64,000 bases of DNA from Brevundimonas subvibrioides. GTDB taxonomy: Bacteria; Pseudomonadota; Alphaproteobacteria; Caulobacterales; Caulobacteraceae. The stretch covers positions 1,426,001 to 1,490,000 of the forward strand of contig NZ_CP114542.1 of the NCBI RefSeq assembly GCF_027271155.1, given 5' to 3'. The translations under genes and the position numbers were made by a program. Below, piece by piece: positions 8,778 to 16,404 of the stretch. Position 1 is the stretch's first letter. Every line of letters starts with the position of its first letter. The notes under the pieces were generated by a model. That model saw only the letters and a list, made by a program, of their open reading frames with translations. It had not been told where the DNA came from and did not search any database.

Positions 8778-10193
8778 TCAGAACAGCACGGCCGGGTTCA
8801 TGATCCGCTTCGGGTCGATGGCGGCCCGGATCGCCTGCATGGTGGCAATCTCGAGCGGCGACTTGTAGCGACGGGCCTCTTCCGTCTTCAGCCGGCCCAG
8901 GCCGTGTTCGGCGCTGATGGAGCCTTCGTAGCGGGCGACGATGTCGTGAACGACCTGCGATCCCGCCTCCCACCGACCCAGGAAGGCCTGCAGGTCCGCA
9001 CCGGGCGGGCACAGCACGTCGTAATGCATGTTGCCGTCGCCGACGTGGCCGAAGGCGCTGACCCGCGCGCCCGGCTCGAACCGTTCGACGGCGGCGGTGG
9101 CCTCGTCCAGGAAGTCGGCGATGCGGCTGACGGGGACCGAGACATCATGCTTCCAGCCGCCGCCCTCGGGCTTCTGCGCCGCCGATTGTTCCTCTCGCAG
9201 CTTCCAGAAGTCGTGTGCTTGCGCCTCGTTCTGGGCGATGGCGGCATCGGTGATCAGGTCGGTCTCGAAGGCGGTGGACAGGATACGCTCCATCCCGGCC
9301 TCGGCCGCGCCCGGCTCGCCCGACGTCAGCTCGATCAGGGCATACCAGGGCTGGACGCTGTCCAGAGGCTCACGGACACCGGGGATGTGCTTCAGGGCGA
9401 AATCGACGCCGACGCGCTTCATCAGTTCGAACGCCTCAACCCCGCCGCCGGTCTCGGCCTTGGCGCGGGCCAGCAGCTGGATCGCCGCGTGGGGATCGGC
9501 CAGACCGACAACGGCCGTCGCGCGGCTGCGCATGATCGGGAACAGCTTCAGCGTCGCGGCCGTGACGACGCCCAGCGTGCCCTCGGCCCCGATCAGCAGC
9601 TGTTTCAGATCATAGCCGGTGTTGTCCTTCCTCAGCCGCTTCAGGCCGTTGAAGACCTGCCCGTCGGGCATGACCGCCTCGATGCCCAGCACCAGATCGC
9701 GCATGACGCCATAGCGAATCACAGCCGTGCCGCCGGCGTTGGTCGAAATCACGCCGCCGATCGTCGCCGTGCCCTCGGCCGCGAGACTGAGGGGAAAGAA
9801 CCGGTCGGCCCCGGCCGCCAGTTGCTGGGCTTCCAGCAGGGTGACGCCCGCCTCGACGGTCATGGCGTCGTCCAGCGGGGTGACATCGCGCACGGTCCGC
9901 AAGCGGCGCGTCGACAGCAGGACCTCGCCATAGGGGATCTGACCGCCGACCAGGCCTGTGTCGCCGCCCTGGGGCACGATGGCGACCCCGTACCGGGCGC
10001 AGATCTCGACCGCCTGGGCCACTTCGGACGTGGTAGCCGGCTTCAGCATCAGGGGCGAGTGCCCGGTCCAGCGGTTCCGCCACTCGGTCAACCAGGGTGC
10101 GATCTCGGCCGCATCCTCGGTCCAGCCGGCCGGGCCGAGGGCGGCCTTCAGGGCGATGACGGCGTCGGCAGGGGGAGGGGGGCTCGCGCTCAT
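8778..10193 (-). CDS. FAD-linked 2-hydroxyacid dehydrogenase (D-lactate/D-2-hydroxyglutarate type)
   Basis: 471 residues. The FAD_binding_4 domain carries PQGGDTGLVGG (residues about 74-84) and GGVISTNAGGTAVIRYG. The C-terminal FAD-oxidase domain carries the metal and substrate motif HVGDGNMHYDV and SAEHGLGRLK. This layout is shared by D-2-hydroxyglutarate dehydrogenase, glycolate oxidase subunit D and D-lactate dehydrogenase (cytochrome). The substrate is not decided here, though D-2-hydroxyglutarate is a good candidate because PHGDH side reactions make it in most bacteria. The start at 10193 is chosen because AAGG precedes it and an upstream extension lacks homology. Confidence 0.82.
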   Translation of the reverse strand: MSASPPPPADAVIALKAALGPAGWTEDAAEIAPWLTEWRNRWTGHSPLMLKPATTSEVAQAVEICARYGVAIVPQGGDTGLVGGQIPYGEVLLSTRRLRTVRDVTPLDDAMTVEAGVTLLEAQQLAAGADRFFPLSLAAEGTATIGGVISTNAGGTAVIRYGVMRDLVLGIEAVMPDGQVFNGLKRLRKDNTGYDLKQLLIGAEGTLGVVTAATLKLFPIMRSRATAVVGLADPHAAIQLLARAKAETGGGVEAFELMKRVGVDFALKHIPGVREPLDSVQPWYALIELTSGEPGAAEAGMERILSTAFETDLITDAAIAQNEAQAHDFWKLREEQSAAQKPEGGGWKHDVSVPVSRIADFLDEATAAVERFEPGARVSAFGHVGDGNMHYDVLCPPGADLQAFLGRWEAGSQVVHDIVARYEGSISAEHGLGRLKTEEARRYKSPLEIATMQAIRAAIDPKRIMNPAVLF

Positions 10194-10261
10194 GTCGCCT
10201 TGTCTCAAAGCGTGGCCGCATATGCCACCCCAAACCGCTGCCGGACGGCTATGATGCGGCG

Positions 10262-10684
10262 ATGACATCGCCGACCGCCATGATTCCCGTTCCCGCTGTG
10301 GGTGTCGTCTGCCTGAAGGGCGACCAGGTTCTGATGATTCGGCGGGGGACGGCGCCGCGCATCGGCCAGTGGAGCCTGCCGGGCGGTCGGATCGCGCCGG
10401 GTGAGCGGGCCATGGATGCCGCTCTTCGAGAACTGCGCGAAGAGACCGGCGTGACCGCGCGCCTCATCGGACTGATCGATGTCGTCGATGGCATCTTCGC
10501 CGATGAGGGTCGCCACTATGTCCTGATCGACTATGCCGCCGAATGGATCCAAGGCGTGCCTGTGGCAGGCGACGACGCGGCCGAAGCCACATTCATGTCG
10601 ATCGACGAGGCGCTGAAAGCCGTCGACTGGGCCCAGACGCGCCGTATCATCGCCGCCGGAGCCCGGTTGGCCGGAAGGGCCTGA
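10262..10684 (+). CDS. NUDIX hydrolase
   Basis: 140 residues. The Nudix box is complete: GGRIAPGERAMDAALRELREE followed by TGV, matching G-x5-E-x7-R-E-x2-E-E-x-G. The preceding PAVGVVCLKGDQVLMIRRGTAPRIGQWSLPGG fits ADP-ribose pyrophosphatase or MutT-like enzymes with N-terminal VxxVxxxxgxvLLvrR. It is divergent from the FAD dehydrogenase gene with a short shared upstream region. The substrate cannot be assigned. Confidence 0.88.
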   Translation: MTSPTAMIPVPAVGVVCLKGDQVLMIRRGTAPRIGQWSLPGGRIAPGERAMDAALRELREETGVTARLIGLIDVVDGIFADEGRHYVLIDYAAEWIQGVPVAGDDAAEATFMSIDEALKAVDWAQTRRIIAAGARLAGRA

Positions 10685-10821
10685 CACTCTGTCAGGTGTC
10701 GTCACTTACCTATCGGGGCCCGAAAAGCGACATAAACCTCAGTCGACCCGGATGACTTTGCCGGTGTCGTCTGCCACACAGCAAAGAGTTCGGCGTTGTG
10801 CCGACTCGGGGGAGATATCGA

Positions 10822-11325
10822 ATGAAGAAGACCTTGCTCGCTGCAGCGTCCACTGCCGCTCTCGTGATCGGCATGAGCGCCTTCGGCACCGCCGCCATGG
10901 CCCAGGCCACGTTGACGGTTACCAACGACGGTGAAGTCGCCATCACCGAACTGGCCATTTCCGGCACCTCGGTCGAGGACTTCGGCGAGAATCTGCTCGA
11001 CGAAGAAATCGCTCCCGGCGACGGCGTCGAAGTGACCTTCGAAGTCGGCGACGAGTGCATCCAGGACGTCCAGGCCACCTACGAGGATGGCGACACCGAA
11101 GAAGTCTATGACGTCGACCTGTGCTCCGGCAGCGGCTTCGAGGTTGAGGACGACGACGTCGACGAGGAAGATCCCTCGGAAGACGAAGAAGAAGATGAGG
11201 ACGAGGACGAAGACGACTCGGACGACGAGGACGAAGACGAAGACGAAGACGACTCGGACGATGAGGACGAGGACGAAGAAGACGATTCCGACGACGAAGA
11301 AGAAGACGAGGAAGAAGAAGAGTAA
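10822..11325 (+). CDS. Exported protein with an extremely acidic Asp/Glu/Ser C-terminal tail
   Basis: 167 residues. A Sec signal peptide (MKKTLLAAASTAALVIG, cleavage after AMA, residue 27) is followed by a roughly 75-residue domain with two cysteines (79 and 101) that could form a disulfide. This domain resembles small secreted alphaproteobacterial proteins with an I-T-x-L-x-I-S pattern and a D-x-C near the end. From residue 119 to the end there are only D, E and S, arranged as three DDSDDE-containing units. The coding DNA is a near-repeat of GAC/GAG/GAA triplets. A polyanionic tail suggests cation (calcium) or basic-protein binding; function is unknown. GGGGGAG precedes the chosen ATG. Confidence 0.8.
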   Translation: MKKTLLAAASTAALVIGMSAFGTAAMAQATLTVTNDGEVAITELAISGTSVEDFGENLLDEEIAPGDGVEVTFEVGDECIQDVQATYEDGDTEEVYDVDLCSGSGFEVEDDDVDEEDPSEDEEEDEDEDEDDSDDEDEDEDEDDSDDEDEDEEDDSDDEEEDEEEEE

Positions 11326-11348
11326 TCTTCTTTTCAATCCGAGCCTTG

Positions 11349-11376
11349 CGGCGGTCCCCTTGGGGGCCGCCGTTTT
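11349..11376 (+). terminator. Rho-independent terminator
   Basis: An 11-bp GC-rich stem (CGGCGGTCCCC paired with GGGGGCCGCCG, one G-T pair) with a tight loop is followed by TTTTCGTTT. It lies 24 bp after the stop of the acidic exported protein and should end its transcript before the SPFH gene. Confidence 0.8.
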
Positions 11377-11449
11377 CGTTTGGAGGTGACCGGTTTCGAT
11401 GGAACAGACCTCGGCGCAGGCGTAACATGGCCGACGTTGGAGGAAACGA

Positions 11450-12430
11450 ATGAGCTATTTCGCACTCGCCCTGGTGGCCCTGGCCATCGTGATGCTGTTC
11501 AGCGTGGTCAAGATCGTGCCCCAGGGGCGGGAACTGACCGTCGAGCGGTTCGGCAAATACACCAAGACCCTGAAGCCCGGCATCAGCATCCTGACCCCGT
11601 TCGTCGAGCGGATCGGTCGGCGCATGAACATGATGGAGCAGGTCCTGGACGTGCCCCAGCAGGAGGTCATCACCAAGGACAACGCCATGGTGAAGGTCGA
11701 TGCCATCGTTTTCATCCAGGTGATGGAGGCTTCGGCCGCGGCCTATCGCGTCGAGAACCTGCCCTATGCGATCACCCAGCTGTGCTCGACCAATCTGCGG
11801 ACCGTCGTCGGATCGATGGATCTGGACGAGGTCCTGTTCCAGCGCGACAACATCAACTCGCGCCTGCTGACCGTCATCGATGCGGCGACCGAGCCGTGGG
11901 GCGTCAAGGTCAACCGGATCGAGATCAAGGACCTGACCCCGCCCGTCGACATCACCAATGCCATGGCGCGCCAGATGAAGGCCGAGCGTGAACGTCGCGC
12001 CGTCATCACTGAGGCCGAGGGCGAGAAACAGGCCGCCATCGCCCGCGCCGAGGGGGCCAAGCAGTCGGCCATCCTGCAGTCGGAGGGTCGCAAGGAAGCC
12101 GCCTTCCGCGACGCCGAGGCCCGCGAGCGCGCGGCCGAGGCCGAGGCCAAGGCGACGGCGATGGTCAGCCAGGCCATCGCGGCCGGCGACGTCAACGCCA
12201 TCAACTATTTCGTGGCCCAGAAATATGTCGAGGCCTTCGCCGAGCTGGCGCGGAACCCCACCGCCAAGACGGTCATCGTGCCCGCCGAGATGGGCAGCCT
12301 GGTCGGCACCATCGCCGGGATCGGCGAGCTGGTCGGTCTGGCCCGCGATCAGCAGCAGGTGACCCGCGCCGCGCCCCCGCCTCCGCCTCCGTCACGCCCC
12401 CGTGGCGGGACCGTCCCGCCCACCGCCTGA
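11450..12430 (+). CDS. SPFH/stomatin-like membrane protein (QmcA-type)
   Basis: 326 residues. One N-terminal membrane helix (SYFALALVALAIVMLFSVV) is followed by the Band 7 domain (KIVPQGRELTVERFGKYTKTLKPGISILTPF, MMEQVLDVPQQEVITKDNAMVKVDAIVF, GSMDLDEVLFQRDNIN). A long Ala/Glu-rich coiled coil follows (about residues 180-240), then a Pro-rich C-terminus. Such proteins form large membrane rings that scaffold proteases and microdomains. A strong GGAGGAA site precedes the start. The NfeD gene follows 14 bp later, the usual partner. Confidence 0.92.
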   Translation: MSYFALALVALAIVMLFSVVKIVPQGRELTVERFGKYTKTLKPGISILTPFVERIGRRMNMMEQVLDVPQQEVITKDNAMVKVDAIVFIQVMEASAAAYRVENLPYAITQLCSTNLRTVVGSMDLDEVLFQRDNINSRLLTVIDAATEPWGVKVNRIEIKDLTPPVDITNAMARQMKAERERRAVITEAEGEKQAAIARAEGAKQSAILQSEGRKEAAFRDAEARERAAEAEAKATAMVSQAIAAGDVNAINYFVAQKYVEAFAELARNPTAKTVIVPAEMGSLVGTIAGIGELVGLARDQQQVTRAAPPPPPPSRPRGGTVPPTA

Positions 12431-12444
12431 TCCGGAGCACGCTC

Positions 12445-12909
12445 ATGACCGCGATCGCCGACATCTATGCCGCCCAGCCCTTCTGGATCTGGCTGGCGCT
12501 TGGCGTTCTGTTGCTGGCCGTCGAGGCCGCTTTCTCGACCGAGTGGCTGCTCTGGCCGGCGGTTTCAGCCGGGATCGTCGCGGTCCTGACCGCGCTGGGC
12601 CTGCGGCTGGGTCTGCCGGTCGAGATCGGTCTGTTCGCAGCCCTGACCCTGCTCTCGACCCTGCTGTCGCGCCGACTGATCCAGCGGGTGAACCCGTCGG
12701 ACAGCCCCGACATCAACGATCGCGACGTCCGGCTGGTCGGCCAGCGGGCCAGGGTCGTATCGGCCTTCGTCGGTGGACGGGGGCGGGTGTTCGTGTCGGG
12801 TGCCGAGTGGCCGGCGGAGATCGAGGGTCCGGCGCCCGATGTGGGGGCGGACGTCGTCGTCGAATCGAGCCTGGGGTCGGGCCTGAAGGTTCGCGCCGCC
12901 AGAGCATGA
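12445..12909 (+). CDS. NfeD family membrane protein
   Basis: 154 residues. Two to three hydrophobic helices fill the first half (IWLALGVLLLAVEAAF, LLWPAVSAGIVAVLTALGL, IGLFAALTLLSTLLS). A C-terminal OB-fold-like domain (GQRARVVSAFVGGRGRVFVSGAEWPAEIEG) ends in a short basic tail. This is the short NfeD form without the serine-protease domain. NfeD proteins are encoded next to SPFH proteins and are thought to help their assembly in the membrane, as here. Confidence 0.9.
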   Translation: MTAIADIYAAQPFWIWLALGVLLLAVEAAFSTEWLLWPAVSAGIVAVLTALGLRLGLPVEIGLFAALTLLSTLLSRRLIQRVNPSDSPDINDRDVRLVGQRARVVSAFVGGRGRVFVSGAEWPAEIEGPAPDVGADVVVESSLGSGLKVRAARA

Positions 12910-13036
12910 TCGTTTGAGGTGGACCCACGTAGTGGGTCCAACCGAAAGCGTGAATCATGCTCTTGCTCATATCTGGAGCCTGATTCACGGCATCGGCGGA
13001 ATCGCGAAGCGATTCCACCTCAGCCGATCAGGCTCT
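12904..13036. repeat. Intergenic nested palindromic element
   Basis: The gap between nfeD and rnhA is almost wholly folded sequence. The first structure has outer arms GCATGAT (12904-12910) and ATCATGC (12954-12960) around a perfect inner palindrome TGGACCCAC-GTA-GTGGGTCCA (12920-12940). The second has outer arms GAGCCTGAT (12976-12984) and ATCAGGCTC (13027-13035) around GGAATCGC-GAA-GCGATTCC (12998-13016). The left arm overlaps the last codons of nfeD. The layout looks like a dispersed REP-type element and may also act as a bidirectional terminator for the two convergent genes. Confidence 0.6.
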
Positions 13037-13493
13037 AGGCTTTCGCCTTCGCCGCTCGCATCTCCTCGATGCCGCGGTTGGCCAGCTGGTCGGCCCGTTC
13101 GTTCAGGGCGTGACCGGCGTGGCCCTTGACCCAGTGCCACTTCACCTCGTGCCGGGTGCGGGCCACGTCGAGGCGTTTCCACAGGTCGTCGTTCTTCACC
13201 GGCTTTTTGTCCGCCGTCTTCCAGCCGCGCGCCTTCCAGCCGTGGATCCAGCCGGTGATGCCGTCCATCACATATTTGCTGTCGGTGTGCAGGTCGATGC
13301 GGCACGGGCGGGTCAGGGCCTCCAGCGCCATGATGGCGGCGGTCAGCTCCATGCGGTTGTTGGTGGTCAACGGCTCGCCGCCCGACAGTTCCTTGGTGCG
13401 CTCGCCAAACTGAATGATCGCGCCCCAGCCGCCGGGACCGGGGTTACCCTTGCAGGCACCGTCGGTATGGATGATCACGTGGGACACGGGCAT
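13035..13493 (-). CDS. rnhA: Ribonuclease HI
   Basis: 152 residues. It degrades the RNA strand of RNA-DNA hybrids. The carboxylate active site is present: Asp in [16 protein letters not shown] (residue about 10), Glu in [10 protein letters not shown], Asp in LHTDSKYV and Asp in [11 protein letters not shown]. The basic handle region ([16 protein letters not shown]) and [10 protein letters not shown] are also present. Length and motif spacing match E. coli RnhA. Confidence 0.96.
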   Translation of the reverse strand: MPVSHVIIHTDGACKGNPGPGGWGAIIQFGERTKELSGGEPLTTNNRMELTAAIMALEALTRPCRIDLHTDSKYVMDGITGWIHGWKARGWKTADKKPVKNDDLWKRLDVARTRHEVKWHWVKGHAGHALNERADQLANRGIEEMRAAKAKA

Positions 13494-13553
13494 TCTCGCT
13501 AAACGGGTGGACTAGTGCGCCGTTTTCCGCCACGCTGAGCGTTGGAGGCAGCC

Positions 13554-13775
13554 ATGTTTCGATTTCGGATTGAAGAGATCGATGGTCAACCTATCATTCG
13601 TCTGACGCCACGAGATCTTGACGCTCTTGGCGGCGATGTTGGCGATGTCATCGTACTCGATAGGTCCGGCTGGCAAGTCCAACGCACAACAAACGAGATT
13701 GAGCACCAGATCGAAGCGGGCAAAGAGTTCATGGAGCTCCACAAAGGGGTCCTTTCCGCTCTCGCCAAAACCTAG
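13554..13775 (+). CDS. Small AbrB/MazE-antitoxin-like protein, orphan
   Basis: 73 residues. The segment IIRLTPRDLDALGGDVGDVIVL has the rhythm of a swapped-hairpin AbrB/SpoVT DNA-binding domain (I-x-L-P-x-x-L-x-x-L-G-x-x-x-G-D). The C-terminal helix EFMELHKGVLSALAKT resembles antitoxin tails that contact a toxin. No toxin gene is adjacent. GGAGG 6 bp upstream selects the ATG at 13554 over a TTG 12 bp earlier. Base composition is clearly less GC-rich than the neighbours, suggesting acquisition. The call is an inference from pattern. Confidence 0.5.
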   Translation: MFRFRIEEIDGQPIIRLTPRDLDALGGDVGDVIVLDRSGWQVQRTTNEIEHQIEAGKEFMELHKGVLSALAKT

Positions 13776-13808
13776 GCCGGTTGGCTCTTCAATCAGGAGT
13801 CGACAGCG

Positions 13809-14018
13809 TTGGGAACTCTCAGCATTTGGTATTGGCTGATTGGGCTTGTGCTCTGGCCCTCGATGGCCGCCATAACGGTGGTGCCGGTTTGGCGGGTCCT
13901 TCACAGGCTCGGGATATCGCCTTGGCTAAGCTTGCTAAGCGTGGTTCCAGTTGTCGGCTTAGTCGGATTGTGGGTGCTGGCCTTTAGCGACTGGCCTCGG
14001 CGCGCCGAGGCAAACTAA
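13809..14018 (+). CDS. Small hydrophobic membrane protein
   Basis: 69 residues. Two predicted membrane helices (IWYWLIGLVLWPSMAAITVV and LSLLSVVPVVGLVGLWVLAF) and a short basic C-terminus (PRRAEAN) are present. The start is a TTG with AGGAG about 8 bp upstream. It lies 33 bp after the AbrB-like gene and shares its lower GC. No family is recognised. Confidence 0.5.
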   Translation: MGTLSIWYWLIGLVLWPSMAAITVVPVWRVLHRLGISPWLSLLSVVPVVGLVGLWVLAFSDWPRRAEAN

Positions 14019-14039
14019 CGCAGCGAGTTTCGCAATCGC

Positions 14040-14069
14040 TTGGCGCACAGCCATCCGGTGGCCTATATG
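14040..14069 (+). promoter_or_regulatory. Putative promoter of tatABC
   Basis: TTGGCG (14040-14045), an 18-bp spacer and TATATG (14064-14069) resemble a sigma-70 promoter. It ends 50 bp before the tatA start, which has its own GAGGAG site. Confidence 0.45.
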
Positions 14070-14119
14070 CAGCGTATGTTTGTTGCCGGTCGCTTTCGAC
14101 CAACTCGAGGAGACTGATT

Positions 14120-14338
14120 ATGGGTGCTTGGGGACCAACACACTGGATTTTCGTCGCGGTCGTTGTCCTCATTCTGTTTGGCGGCAAGGGCAAACTTTCG
14201 GGTTTGATGGGCGACGCCGCCAAAGGCATCAAAGCTTTCCGAGACGGCATGAGAGAAGACGACAAGAAGGACGGTCCGCACGAGGGTGTCAGCAGCCTGC
14301 CGCGCACCGACGCGGAAAAGGAAGAGCTGAAGCGCTAG
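14120..14338 (+). CDS. tatA: Sec-independent protein translocase TatA
   Basis: 72 residues. An N-terminal membrane helix (THWIFVAVVVLILFGG) is followed by the hinge GGKGKLSGLMGDAAKGIKAFRDGM amphipathic helix and a charged, disordered tail. TatA oligomerises to form the conduit through which folded twin-arginine substrates cross the inner membrane. tatB and tatC follow immediately. Confidence 0.92.
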   Translation: MGAWGPTHWIFVAVVVLILFGGKGKLSGLMGDAAKGIKAFRDGMREDDKKDGPHEGVSSLPRTDAEKEELKR

Positions 14339-14364
14339 TCGCGGGCGGGAAGAGAGCCTGACGG

Positions 14365-14931
14365 ATGGGCGGCCTCGGCCCCGGGATCGGGGGCCTCGAA
14401 TACGTTGTGATCGGCATCGTCGCCCTCGTGGTCGTGGGACCCGAGCGGCTGCCTGGCATGCTGCGCGCGCTGGGCAAGATGGTCGCCAAGGCGCGGGGCA
14501 TGGCCAATGAGTTCCGCGCCAGCTTCGAGGACATGGCCCGCCAGTCCGAACTGGATGAGCTGAGGAAAGAGGTCGAGGCCCTGCGCACCAGCCAGATGGT
14601 GCCCCTGGGGGCCGCCGCCGACGCGGCGTTCAAGGACATCAAGGCCGAGCTGGAACGCCCCGCTCACGTCGATAGCCCGCCACCGGCTGTGATTCTGGAC
14701 CAGCCGGAGTTCCCCGACGCCGTGACGATGCCAGCGCCGGAGACCGTCGCGCCCGGGGCCAGGGCTTCCCGCAAGCCCCGCGCCGCTTCTGCCAAGGCGA
14801 TCTCGACGGACACGACCGCGAAGGCTCCGCCCAAGCCCCGGGCCAAGGCGGCGGCCAAGGTCGCTGAGGCTCCGAAGCCCGTCCCGACCGCCAGACTCCG
14901 CGCGGCGCGTAAACCCGGGGCCGGGGCGTGA
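14365..14931 (+). CDS. tatB: Sec-independent protein translocase TatB
   Basis: 188 residues. The N-terminal helix (EYVVIGIVALVVVGPERLPGMLRALGKMV) carries the conserved Glu at its start and the VGPERLP hinge. A long amphipathic helix and an Ala/Pro/Lys-rich low-complexity C-terminus follow, as in alphaproteobacterial TatB. With TatC it forms the twin-arginine signal receptor. Its stop overlaps the GTG start of tatC. Confidence 0.92.
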   Translation: MGGLGPGIGGLEYVVIGIVALVVVGPERLPGMLRALGKMVAKARGMANEFRASFEDMARQSELDELRKEVEALRTSQMVPLGAAADAAFKDIKAELERPAHVDSPPPAVILDQPEFPDAVTMPAPETVAPGARASRKPRAASAKAISTDTTAKAPPKPRAKAAAKVAEAPKPVPTARLRAARKPGAGA

Positions 14932-15815
14932 CCAACCGCGACGAAGACGAGATCGAGGCGTCGCGTGCGCCCCTGATGGATCACCTGATCGAGCTGCGCG
15001 GGCGGCTGGTCTGGTGCGTGGTGGCCTTCATCCTGGCCTTCATCCTGTGCTTCTTCTTCGCGGCCCAGCTGCAGGTCGAGCTGATCAAGCCGTTCCAGGC
15101 CGCCGCCGCCGTCCACGCTGCCGCCGTCGCCAAGGGCCAGCACGCCAATCCGCTGGACCTGCTGGCCATTACGGCGGGACTGAAGCCGTTTCCGCCGGGC
15201 GGGCTGGCGGCCGTGCAGCTGATCGCGACCGCGCCGTTGGAGCAGCTGTTCACCAAGATGAAGATCGCCGGGTTCGGGGCCATCGTCCTGGCCTTCCCGA
15301 TCATCGCCTATCAGCTGTATGCCTTCGTCGCGCCGGGCCTTTACCGCAACGAGAAGGGGGCCTTCCTGCCGTTCCTGATCGCCACGCCGGTCATGTTCTG
15401 CCTCGGCGGGGCGCTGGTCTATTTCGTCATGCTGCCCTTCGTGATGCTGTTTTCCCTGAGCCAGCAGATCTCCAGCGAGGGCATCACCGTGATGCTGACG
15501 ACCAAGATCTCGGACTATCTGAACCTGGTGACGTCGTTGATCCTGGCGTTCGGCCTGTGCTTCCAGCTGCCGGTGGTGACGACGCTTCTGGGCATGGCCG
15601 GGCTGATTTCGTCGAAACTGATGAGCGAGGGCCGTCGCTATGCCATCGTCGCCGTGGTGGTGCTGGCTGCCATCGTCACGCCGCCCGACCCCATCAGCCA
15701 GCTGATGCTCGCCGTGCCCCTGGTGCTGCTTTATGAGGTCTCCATCTGGTGCGTCCGGCTGATCGAGTGGCGGCGCAAGACGGATGAGGACGTCGAGGGG
15801 CTGGCGGCCGTCTGA
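14928..15815 (+). CDS. tatC: Sec-independent protein translocase TatC
   Basis: 295 residues, six membrane helices. Conserved TatC features include the N-terminal APLMDHLIELRGRLVW, the periplasmic FTKMK region, FAFVAPGLYRNEKG and the C-terminal VVLAAIVTPPDPISQLMLAVPLVLLYE. TatC binds the twin-arginine motif. A GTG start overlapping tatB gives translational coupling. There is a long, Ala-rich first periplasmic loop (about residues 50-100), somewhat larger than in E. coli. Confidence 0.94.
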   Translation: MTNRDEDEIEASRAPLMDHLIELRGRLVWCVVAFILAFILCFFFAAQLQVELIKPFQAAAAVHAAAVAKGQHANPLDLLAITAGLKPFPPGGLAAVQLIATAPLEQLFTKMKIAGFGAIVLAFPIIAYQLYAFVAPGLYRNEKGAFLPFLIATPVMFCLGGALVYFVMLPFVMLFSLSQQISSEGITVMLTTKISDYLNLVTSLILAFGLCFQLPVVTTLLGMAGLISSKLMSEGRRYAIVAVVVLAAIVTPPDPISQLMLAVPLVLLYEVSIWCVRLIEWRRKTDEDVEGLAAV

Positions 15816-15956
15816 CCGAGACCGGATGTCGCCGATCGGCCGGGTGACCGTCAGGGACGGGCGGCTTGACTTGCCTCGTCCCGGCCATCAGCCTTGCCGT
15901 ATCGCCTGGCCTCGACGGCTCATCCGTCTGCGGCTCATCCGAAAAGGACCGATCCC

Positions 15957-16322
15957 ATGGCCTCGCGTTTGCAGACATTCCCGGGGCTTGCCCTGAGCCT
16001 CAGCGTTACCGCCATCGCAATGGCCCTCGGCGGCCTGGCCCAGGCACAGGTCGTAAACCAGGCCGGGACCGGGAGGGTCATTGTCCGGTGCGAAGGTCCC
16101 ACGGCGAACTGCCTGGACCCGGCGGGCGGTTCGCTGCGCAACGCGACGGAAGATGCGCCGGCCGACGAACCCGCGACAGGCGACACAGCGGTCGACCAGC
16201 CGACGCCTTCACCCCCCCATGCTTCAGCGGTGTCGGCCGACCCGGCAACGGCCGACGCTGAGCATCCCGCCGACGACTCGTCGGAAGACGGGCATGACGA
16301 CAGCCCGGGCAGCGAATCCTGA
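15957..16322 (+). CDS. Small exported acidic/Pro-Ala-rich protein of unknown function
   Basis: 121 residues. A Sec signal peptide (FPGLALSLSVTAIAMALGG, cleavage near LAQAQ) precedes a short motif with two cysteines (RVIVRCEGPTANCLDPAGG). The remainder is low-complexity, rich in Asp, Glu, Pro, Ala and Ser. AAAAGGA precedes the chosen ATG. No family is recognised; it is probably a periplasmic or secreted disordered protein. Convergent with glnA across a strong terminator. Confidence 0.6.
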   Translation: MASRLQTFPGLALSLSVTAIAMALGGLAQAQVVNQAGTGRVIVRCEGPTANCLDPAGGSLRNATEDAPADEPATGDTAVDQPTPSPPHASAVSADPATADAEHPADDSSEDGHDDSPGSES

Positions 16323-16349
16323 CCGCGACCTCCCAGGCGAACGCCACAG

Positions 16350-16382
16350 AAAAGCCCCGGATGGCGGACCATCCGGGGCTTT
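16350..16382. terminator. Bidirectional rho-independent terminator
   Basis: A perfect stem GAAAAGCCCCGGATGG / CCATCCGGGGCTTT around CGGA, flanked by A and T runs, sits between the convergent exported-protein gene and glnA. It can serve both strands. Confidence 0.85.
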
Positions 16383-16404
16383 GCCTATCCGCCGATCGGG
16401 TCGA

